Of a stretch of 64,000 nucleotides of DNA, positions 37,984 to 46,629 are shown piece after piece. The number at the start of each line of letters is the position of its first letter. Position 1 is the stretch's first letter. Both the position numbers and the translations under genes were made by a program. Location: NCBI GenBank assembly GCA_947488345.1, contig CANKZQ010000001.1, positions 943,501 through 1,007,500 of the forward strand, given 5' to 3'. The notes beneath the pieces are model-generated. The model saw only the letters and a list, made by a program, of their open reading frames with translations, did not search any database and had not been told where the DNA came from. This DNA comes from an uncultured Flavobacteriaceae bacterium. GTDB taxonomy: Bacteria; Bacteroidota; Bacteroidia; Flavobacteriales; Flavobacteriaceae.

Positions 37984-38565
37984 TTATTTCTGAATTAATA
38001 AACCTTTCGTTAGGGTATTTAGTTTGGTGACTTTTAATGCAAAATCACCTTTGATTCCTTTTCTAAACTGGTTTAAATTTTTAGCTAAATCGTCTAGTTC
38101 ATCGGGTAAGACCGCTTCAAAAAATTGACGCAATCGTTTCGCCATAGTTGGTGATTTCCCATTTGTAGAAATAGCCACTTTTATATTTCCTTTGGTCACA
38201 ATGCCTCCTAAATAAAAATCACATAAATCAGGAGTATCGGCTACATTCACTAGTAACTGTTTTGCCTTAGCGTCTCTATGAATTTGCTTGTTCACTGCTA
38301 TATCATCAGTGGCCGCAATAACAATATGCTGTTTGTGTAAGATATTAATCGTATACGGTCGATGCATAGTTAAAATGTTGTGTTTTCTCGCTAGAGCTAG
38401 CACTTCTTTCGAAAACTCAATGGCGATTAAAGCGACTTTTGCATTCGGACTAGATTTTAACAAAAAAGTCAATTTTTCTAGTGCTACATTTCCTCCACCA
38501 ACAATCAATACATTTAATTGGTGTACTTTTAAAAATATGGGATACAATTCATTTTGTTTCATCAT
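37984..38565 (-). CDS. Precorrin-2 dehydrogenase/sirohydrochlorin ferrochelatase
   Basis: A protein of 193 residues from the ATG at 38565 (MMKQNELYPIFLK), 14 bp after the cobA stop; the longer frame to 38712 is an overlap with cobA and is rejected. The NAD motif VLIVGGGNVALEK and VNVADTPDLCDFYLGG are typical of the CysG N-terminal or Met8/SirC family. STNGKSPTMAKRLRQ is the family's C-terminal signature. With cobA it makes siroheme for the sulfite reductase encoded next door. In E. coli both activities are fused in CysG. Confidence 0.92.
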   Translation of the reverse strand: MMKQNELYPIFLKVHQLNVLIVGGGNVALEKLTFLLKSSPNAKVALIAIEFSKEVLALARKHNILTMHRPYTINILHKQHIVIAATDDIAVNKQIHRDAKAKQLLVNVADTPDLCDFYLGGIVTKGNIKVAISTNGKSPTMAKRLRQFFEAVLPDELDDLAKNLNQFRKGIKGDFALKVTKLNTLTKGLLIQK

Positions 38566-38579
38566 CTTGAGTTTTTCTT

Positions 38580-39356
38580 TTAAACGATTACGCTCGAGGC
38601 AATTCCGTGGATTTCTTGATAAAAATCGGCTAACCTTGGACTCTGTCTTACAACATCGCCAATAACAATTATAGCAGGAGACGATAGTTGTTTTTCGGTA
38701 ACTACTTGACATATTGTATTGATTGTTCCGAAGCCTATTTTCTCATCTTTAGTGGTTCCATTTTGAATAATGGCTATAGGTGTTTCATGTTTATTTTCAT
38801 TTTGAAAAACCGCAACTATTTCATCTAATTTACCCATACCCATCAAAATCACTACCGTGGCTGTAGATTTGGCTGCAATGGCTACGTCATTTGATAGTTG
38901 ATGTGATTTTGTTGTACCTGTAATTACCCAAAAGCTTTCAGAAGAATTGCGTTTTGTTAATGGAATTCCTTGGTAAGCCGGTACCGCTAACGCCGATGAG
39001 ATCCCTGGAACCATCGCCGTCTCAACACCAAATTGTTGCGCATATTCAATTTCCTCAGCGCCTCTTCCAAAAATAAAAGGGTCACCACCTTTTAAGCGTA
39101 CTACATGACCATCACTTTTAGCTCTACTCACAATCAATTCATTGATTTGTTCTTGCTGATATCGATAACATCCTTTACGTTTACCAACGAAAATTTTTTC
39201 TGAATGCGAAGATGCATATGCCAATAAGTCAACATTAATAAGCGCATCATATAGAATGACATCAGCGCTTTCAATTGCCTTGATTGCTTTTAAGGTGATT
39301 AAATCAGGATCCCCAGGACCTGCACCTACCACTGTTAGTTTAGCTGTTCTCATCAT
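38580..39356 (-). CDS. cobA: Uroporphyrinogen-III C-methyltransferase
   Basis: SAM-dependent enzyme that makes precorrin-2, 258 residues. Motifs are VGAGPGDPDLITLKAIK at the N-terminus, VRLKGGDPFIFGRGAEE in the middle, and VVILMGMGKLDEI. It is a single-domain SUMT, not fused to a synthase. The ATG overlaps the sulfite reductase stop (ATGA). Use for siroheme rather than B12 is inferred from its neighbours. Confidence 0.95.
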   Translation of the reverse strand: MMRTAKLTVVGAGPGDPDLITLKAIKAIESADVILYDALINVDLLAYASSHSEKIFVGKRKGCYRYQQEQINELIVSRAKSDGHVVRLKGGDPFIFGRGAEEIEYAQQFGVETAMVPGISSALAVPAYQGIPLTKRNSSESFWVITGTTKSHQLSNDVAIAAKSTATVVILMGMGKLDEIVAVFQNENKHETPIAIIQNGTTKDEKIGFGTINTICQVVTEKQLSSPAIIVIGDVVRQSPRLADFYQEIHGIASSVIV

Positions 39357-41455
39357 TTTTGTACTAAATTGGAGGTCATTTCATGGGCTCTATACGCCTT
39401 TACTTTTCCTAGGAATTTTTCGGCATTCGCAATATAATCGAAGGCAAATTCTCTGGTTGGGGCTTGTTCTTTAATTTGATAGATAAACTCAGAAAATGAA
39501 ACGCCCAAGTCTATTTTTCCATTCGCAATGAATTCCTCATCAAACTGTTTGATTATTCCTGCTTGTGTATTTGTTCTTTTGTTTTCGGCTAATAAGAGTG
39601 CTTTCGCAGAATTTACAAGCGAGCTATACGCATGATAGATCGCACTTGAATATACCGCGTTATCAAAAGAAATTTTAGCATTTTCAATTTTCTCTTCACT
39701 TTCTAAAAATAGGGTGGCGATTAGGTCAATGACAACCCCTGCACATTCTCCAATACCGATAGCCTTTACATATTTGTCTTGCTCTCCCCAATCGATAAAA
39801 TCATCTTGTGTGAGCGTTTCAATATTAGATAGATCGGTGAGCATATCGTAAAAATACTTCTCTCCTTGAGCCAAATAATACTTTAGAAATGACAACCCTT
39901 TTGCATTCGTTTCATAATCGTTTAAAATTCGGCGCAGGGCTTCTGGGCCTCTTTTACTTGGTACTTTTACCACTTTATCGGCAAAATGACCTGTTCCATT
40001 TCCTACATTTCCACCACCTAATAACACTTGCAGAGCGGGTGCTACTAATTTATCTTTGGTGCGAACAGTCATTCCCTGAAAACCAATATTGGCCATATTA
40101 TGTTGACCACAGGCATTCATACAGCCGCTAATCTTTATAACTAAATCTTTGTTTTGTAGATATTGGGGGTACTCATTTTTGATAACACGCTCTAATTCTA
40201 CGGCGATACCTGTACTACTAGCAATACCTAAATTACACGTGTCAGTTCCGGGGCATGCCGTAATATCGACTGCCTTATTATACCCAGCTTCTACAAAATC
40301 TAATTTTTCTAACTCGGTATAAAAAAAAGGAACTAGGCCTTCTTTCACATAAGGAATTAAGATGTTCTGACGTAAGGATAGCCGAATCTCTCCAGCGGCA
40401 TATTTTTCTACTAAGTCTGCTAATAATCGCGCCTTATCGGTATAAAAATCACCTAATAAAACTTTAATCCCGATACCGACATAACCATCTTGCTTTTGTG
40501 GAATCACATTTGTCGATTTCCATAGTTCAAACGCCCTTTGACCTTTTATTTCAACCGTTGGAATCTCTACTTGAACAGGAACAGATTGAGGATAAGCATC
40601 GGCATCAATAACAACCGATTTGAATTCGATAGCATGTTGTTCTTCCTCTACTAAAGTTTTAAAGGCATCTAAACCGATATCCTTGATTAGAAACTTCATT
40701 CGCGCTTTTGCTCTACTTTTACGCTCTCCATAGCGATCAAAGATTCGCAGAACTCCCTCCATCATGGGAATGATTTTATCAGATGGCAAAAAACTGTATA
40801 GCTCATCGGCGTGTCTTGGCTGAGAACCTAAACCTCCACCAAGCATTACTTTAAAACCTCTAACTCCATTTTCAATTTTTGCTATAAAACCAAGATCATG
40901 CATATAAGACAATCCGGTATCTTCATCGGATGCGGAAAAAGAGACTTTAAACTTTCTACCCATTTCTTGACATATCGGGTTTCTTAGAAAGAACTTAAAG
41001 ATGGCGTCGGCGTATGGTGAAACATCAAAAGGTTCATTTACATCGATTCCCGCCGTTTCAGAAGCCGTAACATTTCTTACTGTATTACCGCAAGCCTCTC
41101 GCAAGGTAACATCATCGCGCTCCAACTGTGCCCATAACTCAGGGGTTCTATCCAAACTCACATAATGAATCTGAAGATCTTGCCGCGTTGTAATATGTAA
41201 TCGCCCCCTTGAATATTCGTCAGAAACATCTGAAATACGACGCAATTGATTGCTCAATACTTTACCATAGGGTAATTTGATACGAATCATTTGCACGCCC
41301 TCTTGACGTTGCCCATAAACACCCCGTGCTAAACGAAGACTGCGAAACTTTTCCTCATCGATTTTGCCCTTGTGAAACAATTCAATTTTATCGGCTAATT
41401 CAATGATATCTTTTTCAACAATTGGATTTTCTATTTCTGTTCTAAAGCTCTGCAT
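39353..41455 (-). CDS. Ferredoxin-dependent sulfite reductase with C-terminal HEPN domain
   Basis: A protein of 700 residues. Residues 1-545 form a nitrite/sulfite reductase; the siroheme-Fe4S4 cysteines are in CPGTDTC near 402 and GCMNACGQH near 447 (Cx5C and Cx3C). RQDLQIHYV and the duplicated RQNILIPYV belong to the ferredoxin-like half repeats. Residues about 560-695 form a helical HEPN-like domain (YSSAIYHAYSSLVNSAKALL), an unusual extension that I recall from other Flavobacteria. It reduces sulfite to sulfide. Context (cysH, siroheme and cysE/cysM genes) favours sulfite over nitrite as substrate. A candidate operator lies just upstream. Confidence 0.92.
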   Translation of the reverse strand: MQSFRTEIENPIVEKDIIELADKIELFHKGKIDEEKFRSLRLARGVYGQRQEGVQMIRIKLPYGKVLSNQLRRISDVSDEYSRGRLHITTRQDLQIHYVSLDRTPELWAQLERDDVTLREACGNTVRNVTASETAGIDVNEPFDVSPYADAIFKFFLRNPICQEMGRKFKVSFSASDEDTGLSYMHDLGFIAKIENGVRGFKVMLGGGLGSQPRHADELYSFLPSDKIIPMMEGVLRIFDRYGERKSRAKARMKFLIKDIGLDAFKTLVEEEQHAIEFKSVVIDADAYPQSVPVQVEIPTVEIKGQRAFELWKSTNVIPQKQDGYVGIGIKVLLGDFYTDKARLLADLVEKYAAGEIRLSLRQNILIPYVKEGLVPFFYTELEKLDFVEAGYNKAVDITACPGTDTCNLGIASSTGIAVELERVIKNEYPQYLQNKDLVIKISGCMNACGQHNMANIGFQGMTVRTKDKLVAPALQVLLGGGNVGNGTGHFADKVVKVPSKRGPEALRRILNDYETNAKGLSFLKYYLAQGEKYFYDMLTDLSNIETLTQDDFIDWGEQDKYVKAIGIGECAGVVIDLIATLFLESEEKIENAKISFDNAVYSSAIYHAYSSLVNSAKALLLAENKRTNTQAGIIKQFDEEFIANGKIDLGVSFSEFIYQIKEQAPTREFAFDYIANAEKFLGKVKAYRAHEMTSNLVQK

Positions 41456-41469
41456 TATTTTATTTTTAT

Positions 41470-41492
41470 ATAAATCCTATGGATTTAGTAGG
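41470..41492. promoter_or_regulatory. Candidate operator, copy 2, upstream of sulfite reductase
   Basis: ATAAATCCTATGGATTTAGT followed by AGG matches the element at 42174-42196 at 17 of 23 positions, with shared inverted ends CCTA and TAGG. It lies between cysH and the reductase gene. Possible Rrf2 target; no proof. Confidence 0.4.
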
Positions 41493-41534
41493 TTAATTGA
41501 AAAAACCTTTCATTTATACTTGATAAAATTTAGT

Positions 41535-42161
41535 TTATTGTAAGTGAATGCCGCATTCTCTGTGCGACAAAGCCTTTACAGGATCGTAATAAGTGCTGTT
41601 TTTGGGTAAACCATATTCCTTTAAATGCACATCCAATTCAGCATCTGTCCAATAATAAAAAGGACTCACTTTTAGAATTCCATCTTTACTATAACTCAAA
41701 ATATCTAATGATTCTCTCAACTCGGTTTGTCGAACACGAATATTTGTAAACCATACGTCTGGCGCATGTTCTTTGAGTGCTCTTTTAAAAGGTTCTAGCT
41801 TCACTATTTCGGTAAACTTTTCGTGATTCGGATCTTCTACATCTGGCGAGCCAAGGGTGTAATCAGTAAAGGCTTTACTTTGTAATGGCAGGTAAGTATG
41901 CACATTCAAGTTAAATTTATCCATCAAGTCTATTGCATGTGCATACGTTTCGGGAATATTATATCCGGTGTCACACCATATAACACTTATATCTTTATCT
42001 TTTCTAAAAAAAGTACTTAATAAAACTGCTGAATATTTTCCAAAACTTGTGGTGACAATTCTCTTCTCACTGAGTTTCAAAGCCCAATCAATAATTGCGT
42101 CTGGCGTTTTATACTTTAATTTCTTATTCCAAAAATCAATATCAACAAGTTGATCTATCAT
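41535..42161 (-). CDS. cysH: Phosphoadenylyl-sulfate (PAPS) reductase
   Basis: Thioredoxin-dependent reduction of PAPS to sulfite. It has 208 residues. A PP-loop-like segment is TTSFGKYSAVLLS, CDTGYNIPETY is the family motif, and the catalytic Cys is C203 in the tail ECGIHLQ. The paired cysteines that hold the Fe4S4 cluster of APS reductases are missing, so PAPS is the likelier substrate. The normal PP-loop is SGGKD-like; here SFGKYSA is less standard. It is the first gene of the cysteine block, with a clear promoter. Sulfate-activating genes (cysDN/cysC) are not in the window. Confidence 0.93.
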   Translation of the reverse strand: MIDQLVDIDFWNKKLKYKTPDAIIDWALKLSEKRIVTTSFGKYSAVLLSTFFRKDKDISVIWCDTGYNIPETYAHAIDLMDKFNLNVHTYLPLQSKAFTDYTLGSPDVEDPNHEKFTEIVKLEPFKRALKEHAPDVWFTNIRVRQTELRESLDILSYSKDGILKVSPFYYWTDAELDVHLKEYGLPKNSTYYDPVKALSHRECGIHLQ

Positions 42162-42173
42162 ATAGTTAAAATT

Positions 42174-42196
42174 ATTTATCCTATCGGATTACTAGG
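42174..42196. promoter_or_regulatory. Candidate operator, copy 1, in the cysH promoter
   Basis: ATTTATCCTATCGGATTACT followed by AGG lies immediately downstream of the -7 box, between the predicted transcription start and the cysH ATG: a repressor position. The CCTA/TAGG ends form an inverted repeat. The Rrf2 regulator is encoded next door. Confidence 0.5.
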
Positions 42197-42204
42197 TTAT
42201 TATG

Positions 42205-42234
42205 CAAATGTATTGTTTAATTTCGTTTTCACAA
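42205..42234 (-). promoter_or_regulatory. Promoter of the cysH operon
   Basis: A minus-strand -33 TTG (42234-42232), 19-bp spacer and -7 TACATTTG (42212-42205), a perfect TAnnTTTG. Same geometry as the tRNA-Asp promoter. Confidence 0.7.
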
Positions 42235-42274
42235 GTAAATAAATCAAAAAAAATGTTAAATATTTTGGTGTATT

Positions 42275-42682
42275 CTAAGCCAGGTCGGCTAAGGTATTGT
42301 GTCTTAAAATTTTCAACGTACTATCTCTCACCTGAATCATTAATTTATGAACACTGCAGGCATGTTCATCTGGACAATCATCGCACTTCTCATAAAAATT
42401 TAAGCTCACACATGGCAGCATTGCTATAGGGCCTTCAAGTGTTCGAATCACATCTGTCATCGGGATATCGGAAGCTGCTTTCAGCAAATAATAGCCTCCT
42501 CCTTTTCCTTTTTTTGAACCCAAAATTCCAGCCTTTCTAAGTGTCAACAAAATACTTTCCAAAAACTTATGTGATATATTTTCACTATCGGCAATTGTGG
42601 CAATTTGCACAGGAGTTTTATCCCCCTGTCTTGCAATAAATGCGAGTGCTTTTAATCCATATTTCGTTTTTTTCGAAAGCAT
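42275..42682 (-). CDS. Rrf2-family transcriptional regulator
   Basis: A protein of 135 residues with a winged-helix domain at the N-terminus (KTKYGLKALAFIARQGDK, GGGYYLLKAASDI). Four Cys lie at about 90-108 (LPCVSLNFYEKCDDC and EHAC), suited to bind an Fe-S cluster as in IscR or NsrR; CymR of Firmicutes lacks them. It lies 23 bp after metZ, at the end of the SAM-riboswitch operon and directly before the cysH promoter. It therefore is the best candidate to control the cysteine block and may sense sulfide, cysteine or Fe-S status. Target assignment is inferred. Confidence 0.92.
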   Translation of the reverse strand: MLSKKTKYGLKALAFIARQGDKTPVQIATIADSENISHKFLESILLTLRKAGILGSKKGKGGGYYLLKAASDIPMTDVIRTLEGPIAMLPCVSLNFYEKCDDCPDEHACSVHKLMIQVRDSTLKILRHNTLADLA

Positions 42683-42705
42683 ATCACAAATATACCTATT
42701 TCAAG

Positions 42706-43878
42706 TCAGTCTAGTGCTTGTTTTAAATCGTTAATAATATCGGTCGTACTTTCCAGTCCCACCGAAATACGCACCATTCCACTTGTAATTCCGGCTATCA
42801 ATCTATCTTCTTCTGATAATTTTGCATGTGTTGTTGACGCGGGATGCGTGACAATAGTGCGTGTATCACCAAGATTTGCCGACAGCGACAATAACTTTAT
42901 GTTATTTAAAAATTTCCTTCCCGCTTCGATACCTCCTTCGATTTCAAAAGCCACAACATTACCACCTAATTTCATTTGTTTTTTTGCCAACTCATATTGT
43001 GGGTGTGATGTTAAAAACGGATACTTCACTAGCTTAACTCTCGGGTGTTCTTCTAAGAATTGAGCCACTTTTAAGGCATTTTCACAATGTCGATCTACAC
43101 GAACCGAGAGCGTTTCTAAACTTTTAGATAACACCCAAGCATTGAATGGTGATAATGCAGGACCCGTATTTCTTGCAAACAAGTAAATTTTTTGAATCAA
43201 ATCTTTTTGTCCAACGGTAATTCCACCCAACACACGTCCTTGTCCGTCGATCAATTTTGTCGCAGAATGAATCACCAAATCGGCACCAAATTTTATCGGT
43301 TGTTGAAGATAAGGGGTAGCGAAACAATTATCGATAATTAGAATTAAATTGTGTTTCTTAGCTATCTTTCCTAAAAATTCTAAATCTAAGATATCAACTG
43401 CGGGGTTTGTGGGACTTTCGGCATAAATTACTTTTGTGTTCGGTTGAATGAGATCTTCAATAGCATCTATTTCTTCGATTAGAAAAGAGCTTGTCGAGAT
43501 GTTCCATTTCGGCAAAATAGTATTGAACATCGTTTGAGTAGAACCAAAAACACTTCTAGAAGATACGATATGATCTCCTGCATCTAAAAGTGCCGCAAAA
43601 GTTGAAAATACGGCGGCCATTCCTGTAGCAAATGCATAACCACTTTCAGCGCCTTCCATTTTACATATTTTGTCTATAAATTCAGAAGTATTAGGATTCG
43701 AATATCTACTATAGATATTGCGTTCTTTTTCATCCGCAAAGGATGCTCGCATGTCTTCGGCATCTTCAAAAACATAACTTGAAGTGAGGTACAGCGGAGC
43801 AGAATGCTCTAAATATTGTGAGCGTTCTATCTGTGTGCGTATAGCATCAGTCTCAAATGATAATTCGTTCGTTTTCAT
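42706..43878 (-). CDS. Cys/Met metabolism PLP enzyme, MetZ-like homoserine-ester sulfhydrylase
   Basis: A PLP enzyme of 390 residues of the trans-sulfuration family. The PLP lysine lies in HSATKLIDGQGRVLGG, preceded by IIDNCFATPYLQQP, and Tyr/Arg of the phosphate cup are in YSRYSNPN. The GQGRVLGG type of lysine context and the LSANLGDTRTIVTHPAST tail fit O-succinylhomoserine sulfhydrylase (MetZ), but cystathionine gamma-synthase or gamma-lyase cannot be excluded by eye. It is only 6 bp after metX, in the operon led by metY, so a second sulfhydrylase acting on homoserine esters is plausible. Confidence 0.85.
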   Translation of the reverse strand: MKTNELSFETDAIRTQIERSQYLEHSAPLYLTSSYVFEDAEDMRASFADEKERNIYSRYSNPNTSEFIDKICKMEGAESGYAFATGMAAVFSTFAALLDAGDHIVSSRSVFGSTQTMFNTILPKWNISTSSFLIEEIDAIEDLIQPNTKVIYAESPTNPAVDILDLEFLGKIAKKHNLILIIDNCFATPYLQQPIKFGADLVIHSATKLIDGQGRVLGGITVGQKDLIQKIYLFARNTGPALSPFNAWVLSKSLETLSVRVDRHCENALKVAQFLEEHPRVKLVKYPFLTSHPQYELAKKQMKLGGNVVAFEIEGGIEAGRKFLNNIKLLSLSANLGDTRTIVTHPASTTHAKLSEEDRLIAGITSGMVRISVGLESTTDIINDLKQALD

Positions 43879-43884
43879 AAAATA

Positions 43885-44871
43885 TTAAGCTACTTTTTCT
43901 GATCTATCCTTAAAAATTGATGACAAAAAATTAGTTAGTTGTTCAAATTCAATTAAAAAAGCATCGTGCCCATGAATTGATTGAATTTCATAATAATTCA
44001 CCTTCTTTCCTAATGCTTTTAACTTTTTAAAGGTTTCTTTGTTCTCTTTTGCGTTAAAAAAGAGATCAGTATCTACAGAGACAATATGTATACGAGACTC
44101 GATACTCAACACAGTTTTATCAAAATCTTGAGTAGTTCTTGTAATATCAATGGTCTTTAGGATTTGATTGATCAATTTATAGGCCGATAATTGAAAACGT
44201 TCTTTCAATTTACTACCGTGATGTGCCAGCCAACTTTCGATATTAAATACGCCTAACTTCTCATTGAGGGTCCGATCAAATTTATACTGAAACGATTCTG
44301 GTGTTCGGTAGCACAGCATGGCTTGAATTCGAGCATCCTCTAGAGGATTGCTTGAATTATTGAGTATATTATCTTGTAAAAAACAATTTGCAATTAACCA
44401 GTCTGTCGATTTCCAATCGGTAGCCACCGGAATAAGGTGTTTGATAAGAGTAGGCGCCAAAGCTGCCATTTCCCAGGCAATACCGCCACCAACAGAACCG
44501 CCAATGACTGCAAATAATGAGGTTATCTTTAACTTTTCAACTCCTTGTACAAATAATTGTGCGATATCACTAGCGACAAAATCTTTATAATTATCAATGG
44601 TATTGCCCGAATCCTGAAAACCATTTCCTGGAATATTAAAAGCCAAAATTGAATAATAACGGGTATCTATACATTTGCCTTCACCAATGAGTTCTTGCCA
44701 CCAGCCGTCATCTCCACACACATTAGAATTTCCTGTCAATGCATGATTCACCAAAACCACAGGCGCATCAAGAAACGATTGCCCAAACGTTTGGTAAGAT
44801 AGTTTTATCGGAACTGTCTTACCACTTTTTGTCTGATAATTTGCTATCTCTATGGTTTTGAGATGTACCAT
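43885..44871 (-). CDS. metX: Homoserine O-acetyltransferase (MetX-like alpha/beta hydrolase fold)
   Basis: It activates homoserine for direct sulfhydrylation. It has 328 residues, slightly shorter than most MetX proteins. The oxyanion segment is VNHALTGNSNV, the nucleophile elbow is VIGGSVGGGIAWE (Ser), a possible acid lies in IVSVDTDLFF and the His is in SIHGHDAFLIE near the C-terminus. The first residues (KLSYQTFG) are typical of MetX. It lies 4 bp after metY and feeds it with O-acetylhomoserine. Confidence 0.9.
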   Translation of the reverse strand: MVHLKTIEIANYQTKSGKTVPIKLSYQTFGQSFLDAPVVLVNHALTGNSNVCGDDGWWQELIGEGKCIDTRYYSILAFNIPGNGFQDSGNTIDNYKDFVASDIAQLFVQGVEKLKITSLFAVIGGSVGGGIAWEMAALAPTLIKHLIPVATDWKSTDWLIANCFLQDNILNNSSNPLEDARIQAMLCYRTPESFQYKFDRTLNEKLGVFNIESWLAHHGSKLKERFQLSAYKLINQILKTIDITRTTQDFDKTVLSIESRIHIVSVDTDLFFNAKENKETFKKLKALGKKVNYYEIQSIHGHDAFLIEFEQLTNFLSSIFKDRSEKVA

Positions 44872-44875
44872 ATAA

Positions 44876-46168
44876 TTAATGTAATACAGGGTTGATAATA
44901 GTAGCGAACACTTCTTTTAAATCAGCTTTTAAATCTTCTATATTTTCGATTCCAACCGAAAGTCTAATTAAATCTTGACTCACACCTGTGGCCAATTGAC
45001 TTTCTTCACTTAATTGCTGATGTGTTGTGCTTGCCGGATGAATAATCAGTGACTTGGTATCGCCAATGTTCGCCAATAATGAAAAGAATTTAGTATTATC
45101 AGCAATGGTTTTTGCCGCTTCATAGCCGCCTTTGGCGCCAAAAGTCACGATACCACTTTGGCCATTAGGTAAGTATTGATCTGACAATGATTTGTACTCA
45201 CTACTTTCTAATCCGGGATAATTTACCCAAGCCACTTCTTCTTGCTCTTCTAGCCATTTCGCCAACTCAAGTGCATTTTCACTATGCTTTTGTATTCTAA
45301 CTTCTAAGGTTTCTAAGCCTTGAATTATGTTAAATGCGTTGGTCGGACTGAGGGCTCCACCAAAATCGCGCAAACCTTCTAAAATTAACTTGAAAGTATA
45401 AGATGCTGCACCCAATGCTTCATGATACACCAAGCCGTGATATCCCGCCGAAGGCTCTGTAAACTCTGGAAATTTACCGTTAGACCAGTCAAAATTACCA
45501 GCATCAACGATCACACCTCCTAATGAAGTTCCTTGCCCACTAATATATTTCGTCAGCGAATGAATAACAATATTAGCTCCATGCTCTATGGGATTTAATA
45601 ATGCAGGTGTCGCTACGGTATTATCTACAATAAAAGGAACTTTGGCGGCTTGCGCATGTTTAGAAATACCTTTTAAATCTAATACATCTAATTTCGGGTT
45701 ACCCAAAGATTCCACAAAAAAGGCGCGTGTATTTTCTTGTACAGCTTCTCCAAAATTATCAGGGTTCGAGGGGTCAACAAATGTTGTCGTGATACCCAAT
45801 CTTGGTAAGGTAACATTTAATAAGTTATAGGTACCTCCGTATAAACTATTTGAGGCGACAATATGATCACCTGCTTTCAGTAAGGTTAGCAATCCTGTTG
45901 AAATTGCCGCAGTACCTGAAGCAAAAACCACCGCTCCAATACCTCCTTCTAGAGCCGCTAAACGATCTTGAAGAATTTGGTTTGTTGGATTATTCAATCT
46001 TGTATAAATAAACCCTAATTCTTTTAAGGAAAAAAGGTTGGCTGCATGTTCAGAATCGTTAAAAACATAAGCTGTAGATTGATAAATAGGAACCGCGCGT
46101 GTTCCTCCATTTTGTTGGACATCATGTCCGACGTGCAATGCCTTTGTGGCAAATTTTTGTGTACTCAT
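44876..46168 (-). CDS. metY: O-acetylhomoserine sulfhydrylase
   Basis: PLP enzyme making homocysteine directly from O-acetylhomoserine and sulfide, 430 residues (the extra ~40 residues over MetB/MetZ are a MetY feature). Motifs: ALHVGHDVQQNGGTRAVPIY, YTRLNNPTNQILQDRLAALE, and the PLP lysine in HSLTKYISGQGTSLGGV. The long insertion containing FPEFTEPSAGYHG is typical. It is the first gene behind the second SAM riboswitch and is co-transcribed with metX, metZ and rrf2. Confidence 0.95.
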   Translation of the reverse strand: MSTQKFATKALHVGHDVQQNGGTRAVPIYQSTAYVFNDSEHAANLFSLKELGFIYTRLNNPTNQILQDRLAALEGGIGAVVFASGTAAISTGLLTLLKAGDHIVASNSLYGGTYNLLNVTLPRLGITTTFVDPSNPDNFGEAVQENTRAFFVESLGNPKLDVLDLKGISKHAQAAKVPFIVDNTVATPALLNPIEHGANIVIHSLTKYISGQGTSLGGVIVDAGNFDWSNGKFPEFTEPSAGYHGLVYHEALGAASYTFKLILEGLRDFGGALSPTNAFNIIQGLETLEVRIQKHSENALELAKWLEEQEEVAWVNYPGLESSEYKSLSDQYLPNGQSGIVTFGAKGGYEAAKTIADNTKFFSLLANIGDTKSLIIHPASTTHQQLSEESQLATGVSQDLIRLSVGIENIEDLKADLKEVFATIINPVLH

Positions 46169-46272
46169 TTTTCTTACTTTTTTAAATGATTAAAAAGTTT
46201 AATCCGCTTCAAAGCGTCGATATCGAAAAATGTTATAAAGAGTTTAGAAATTACCGTATGTAATTTCGTCGA

Positions 46273-46395
46273 GTTATCTATCCAAATACTAATTAATGAT
46301 ATTAGTAATTTAAGTAGAATTTAGCACCTTCTTTAATAAGTTTAAAGGGTTGCTAAGGTTTCAAAGGGTCTATTCCCTCCACCTTTCTTGATAAC
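46273..46395 (-). promoter_or_regulatory. SAM-I (S-box) riboswitch upstream of metY
   Basis: Same words as the metH copy: GTTATCAAGAAAGGTGGAGG, GAAACCTTAGCAACCC, AAGGTGCTAAATTC and closing GATAAC. P1 GTTATC/GATAAC pairs exactly. The core differs from the other copy at only a few bases while the P4 region differs more. It represses metY-metX-metZ-rrf2 when AdoMet is plentiful. Confidence 0.93.
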
Positions 46396-46422
46396 ATTTC
46401 AATAAGTGATTGAACTTGAGTA

Positions 46423-46450
46423 CAAATATTGTAAAACAAAAAGTTTACAA
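46423..46450 (-). promoter_or_regulatory. Candidate promoter of the metY operon
   Basis: A minus-strand TTG (46450-46448), 17-bp spacer and AATATTTG (46430-46423), one mismatch to TAnnTTTG, 28 bp before the riboswitch aptamer. The remaining part of the gene-free interval 46169-46773 holds the riboswitch leader and the metK promoter; nothing else is recognised. Confidence 0.45.
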
Positions 46451-46621
46451 CCAAATATTTTCTATAGAAAGTTCGTATTTTTACGAATCTGTCAAATTTT
46501 TATCTATAATTTTTCATTATTTATATCAAAAATAAATTTTCGGCACTATTATTATATGTTAACTCCTTCTTTTTTTGATTTTTTTAGGGAATCGTGTTAG
46601 AATTAATGCTAATAATTTCTA

Positions 46622-46629
46622 TATCTTTG
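46622..46629 (+). promoter_or_regulatory. Candidate -7 box of metK
   Basis: TATCTTTG is a perfect TAnnTTTG on the plus strand. It would give a long metK leader of about 140 nt. No SAM riboswitch is seen in that leader. No good -33 element is seen. Confidence 0.4.

Noticed and set aside
38566-38712. N-terminal extension of the siroheme synthase gene
   Set aside because: It overlaps cobA in another frame and adds a Cys/Arg-rich sequence foreign to the family.
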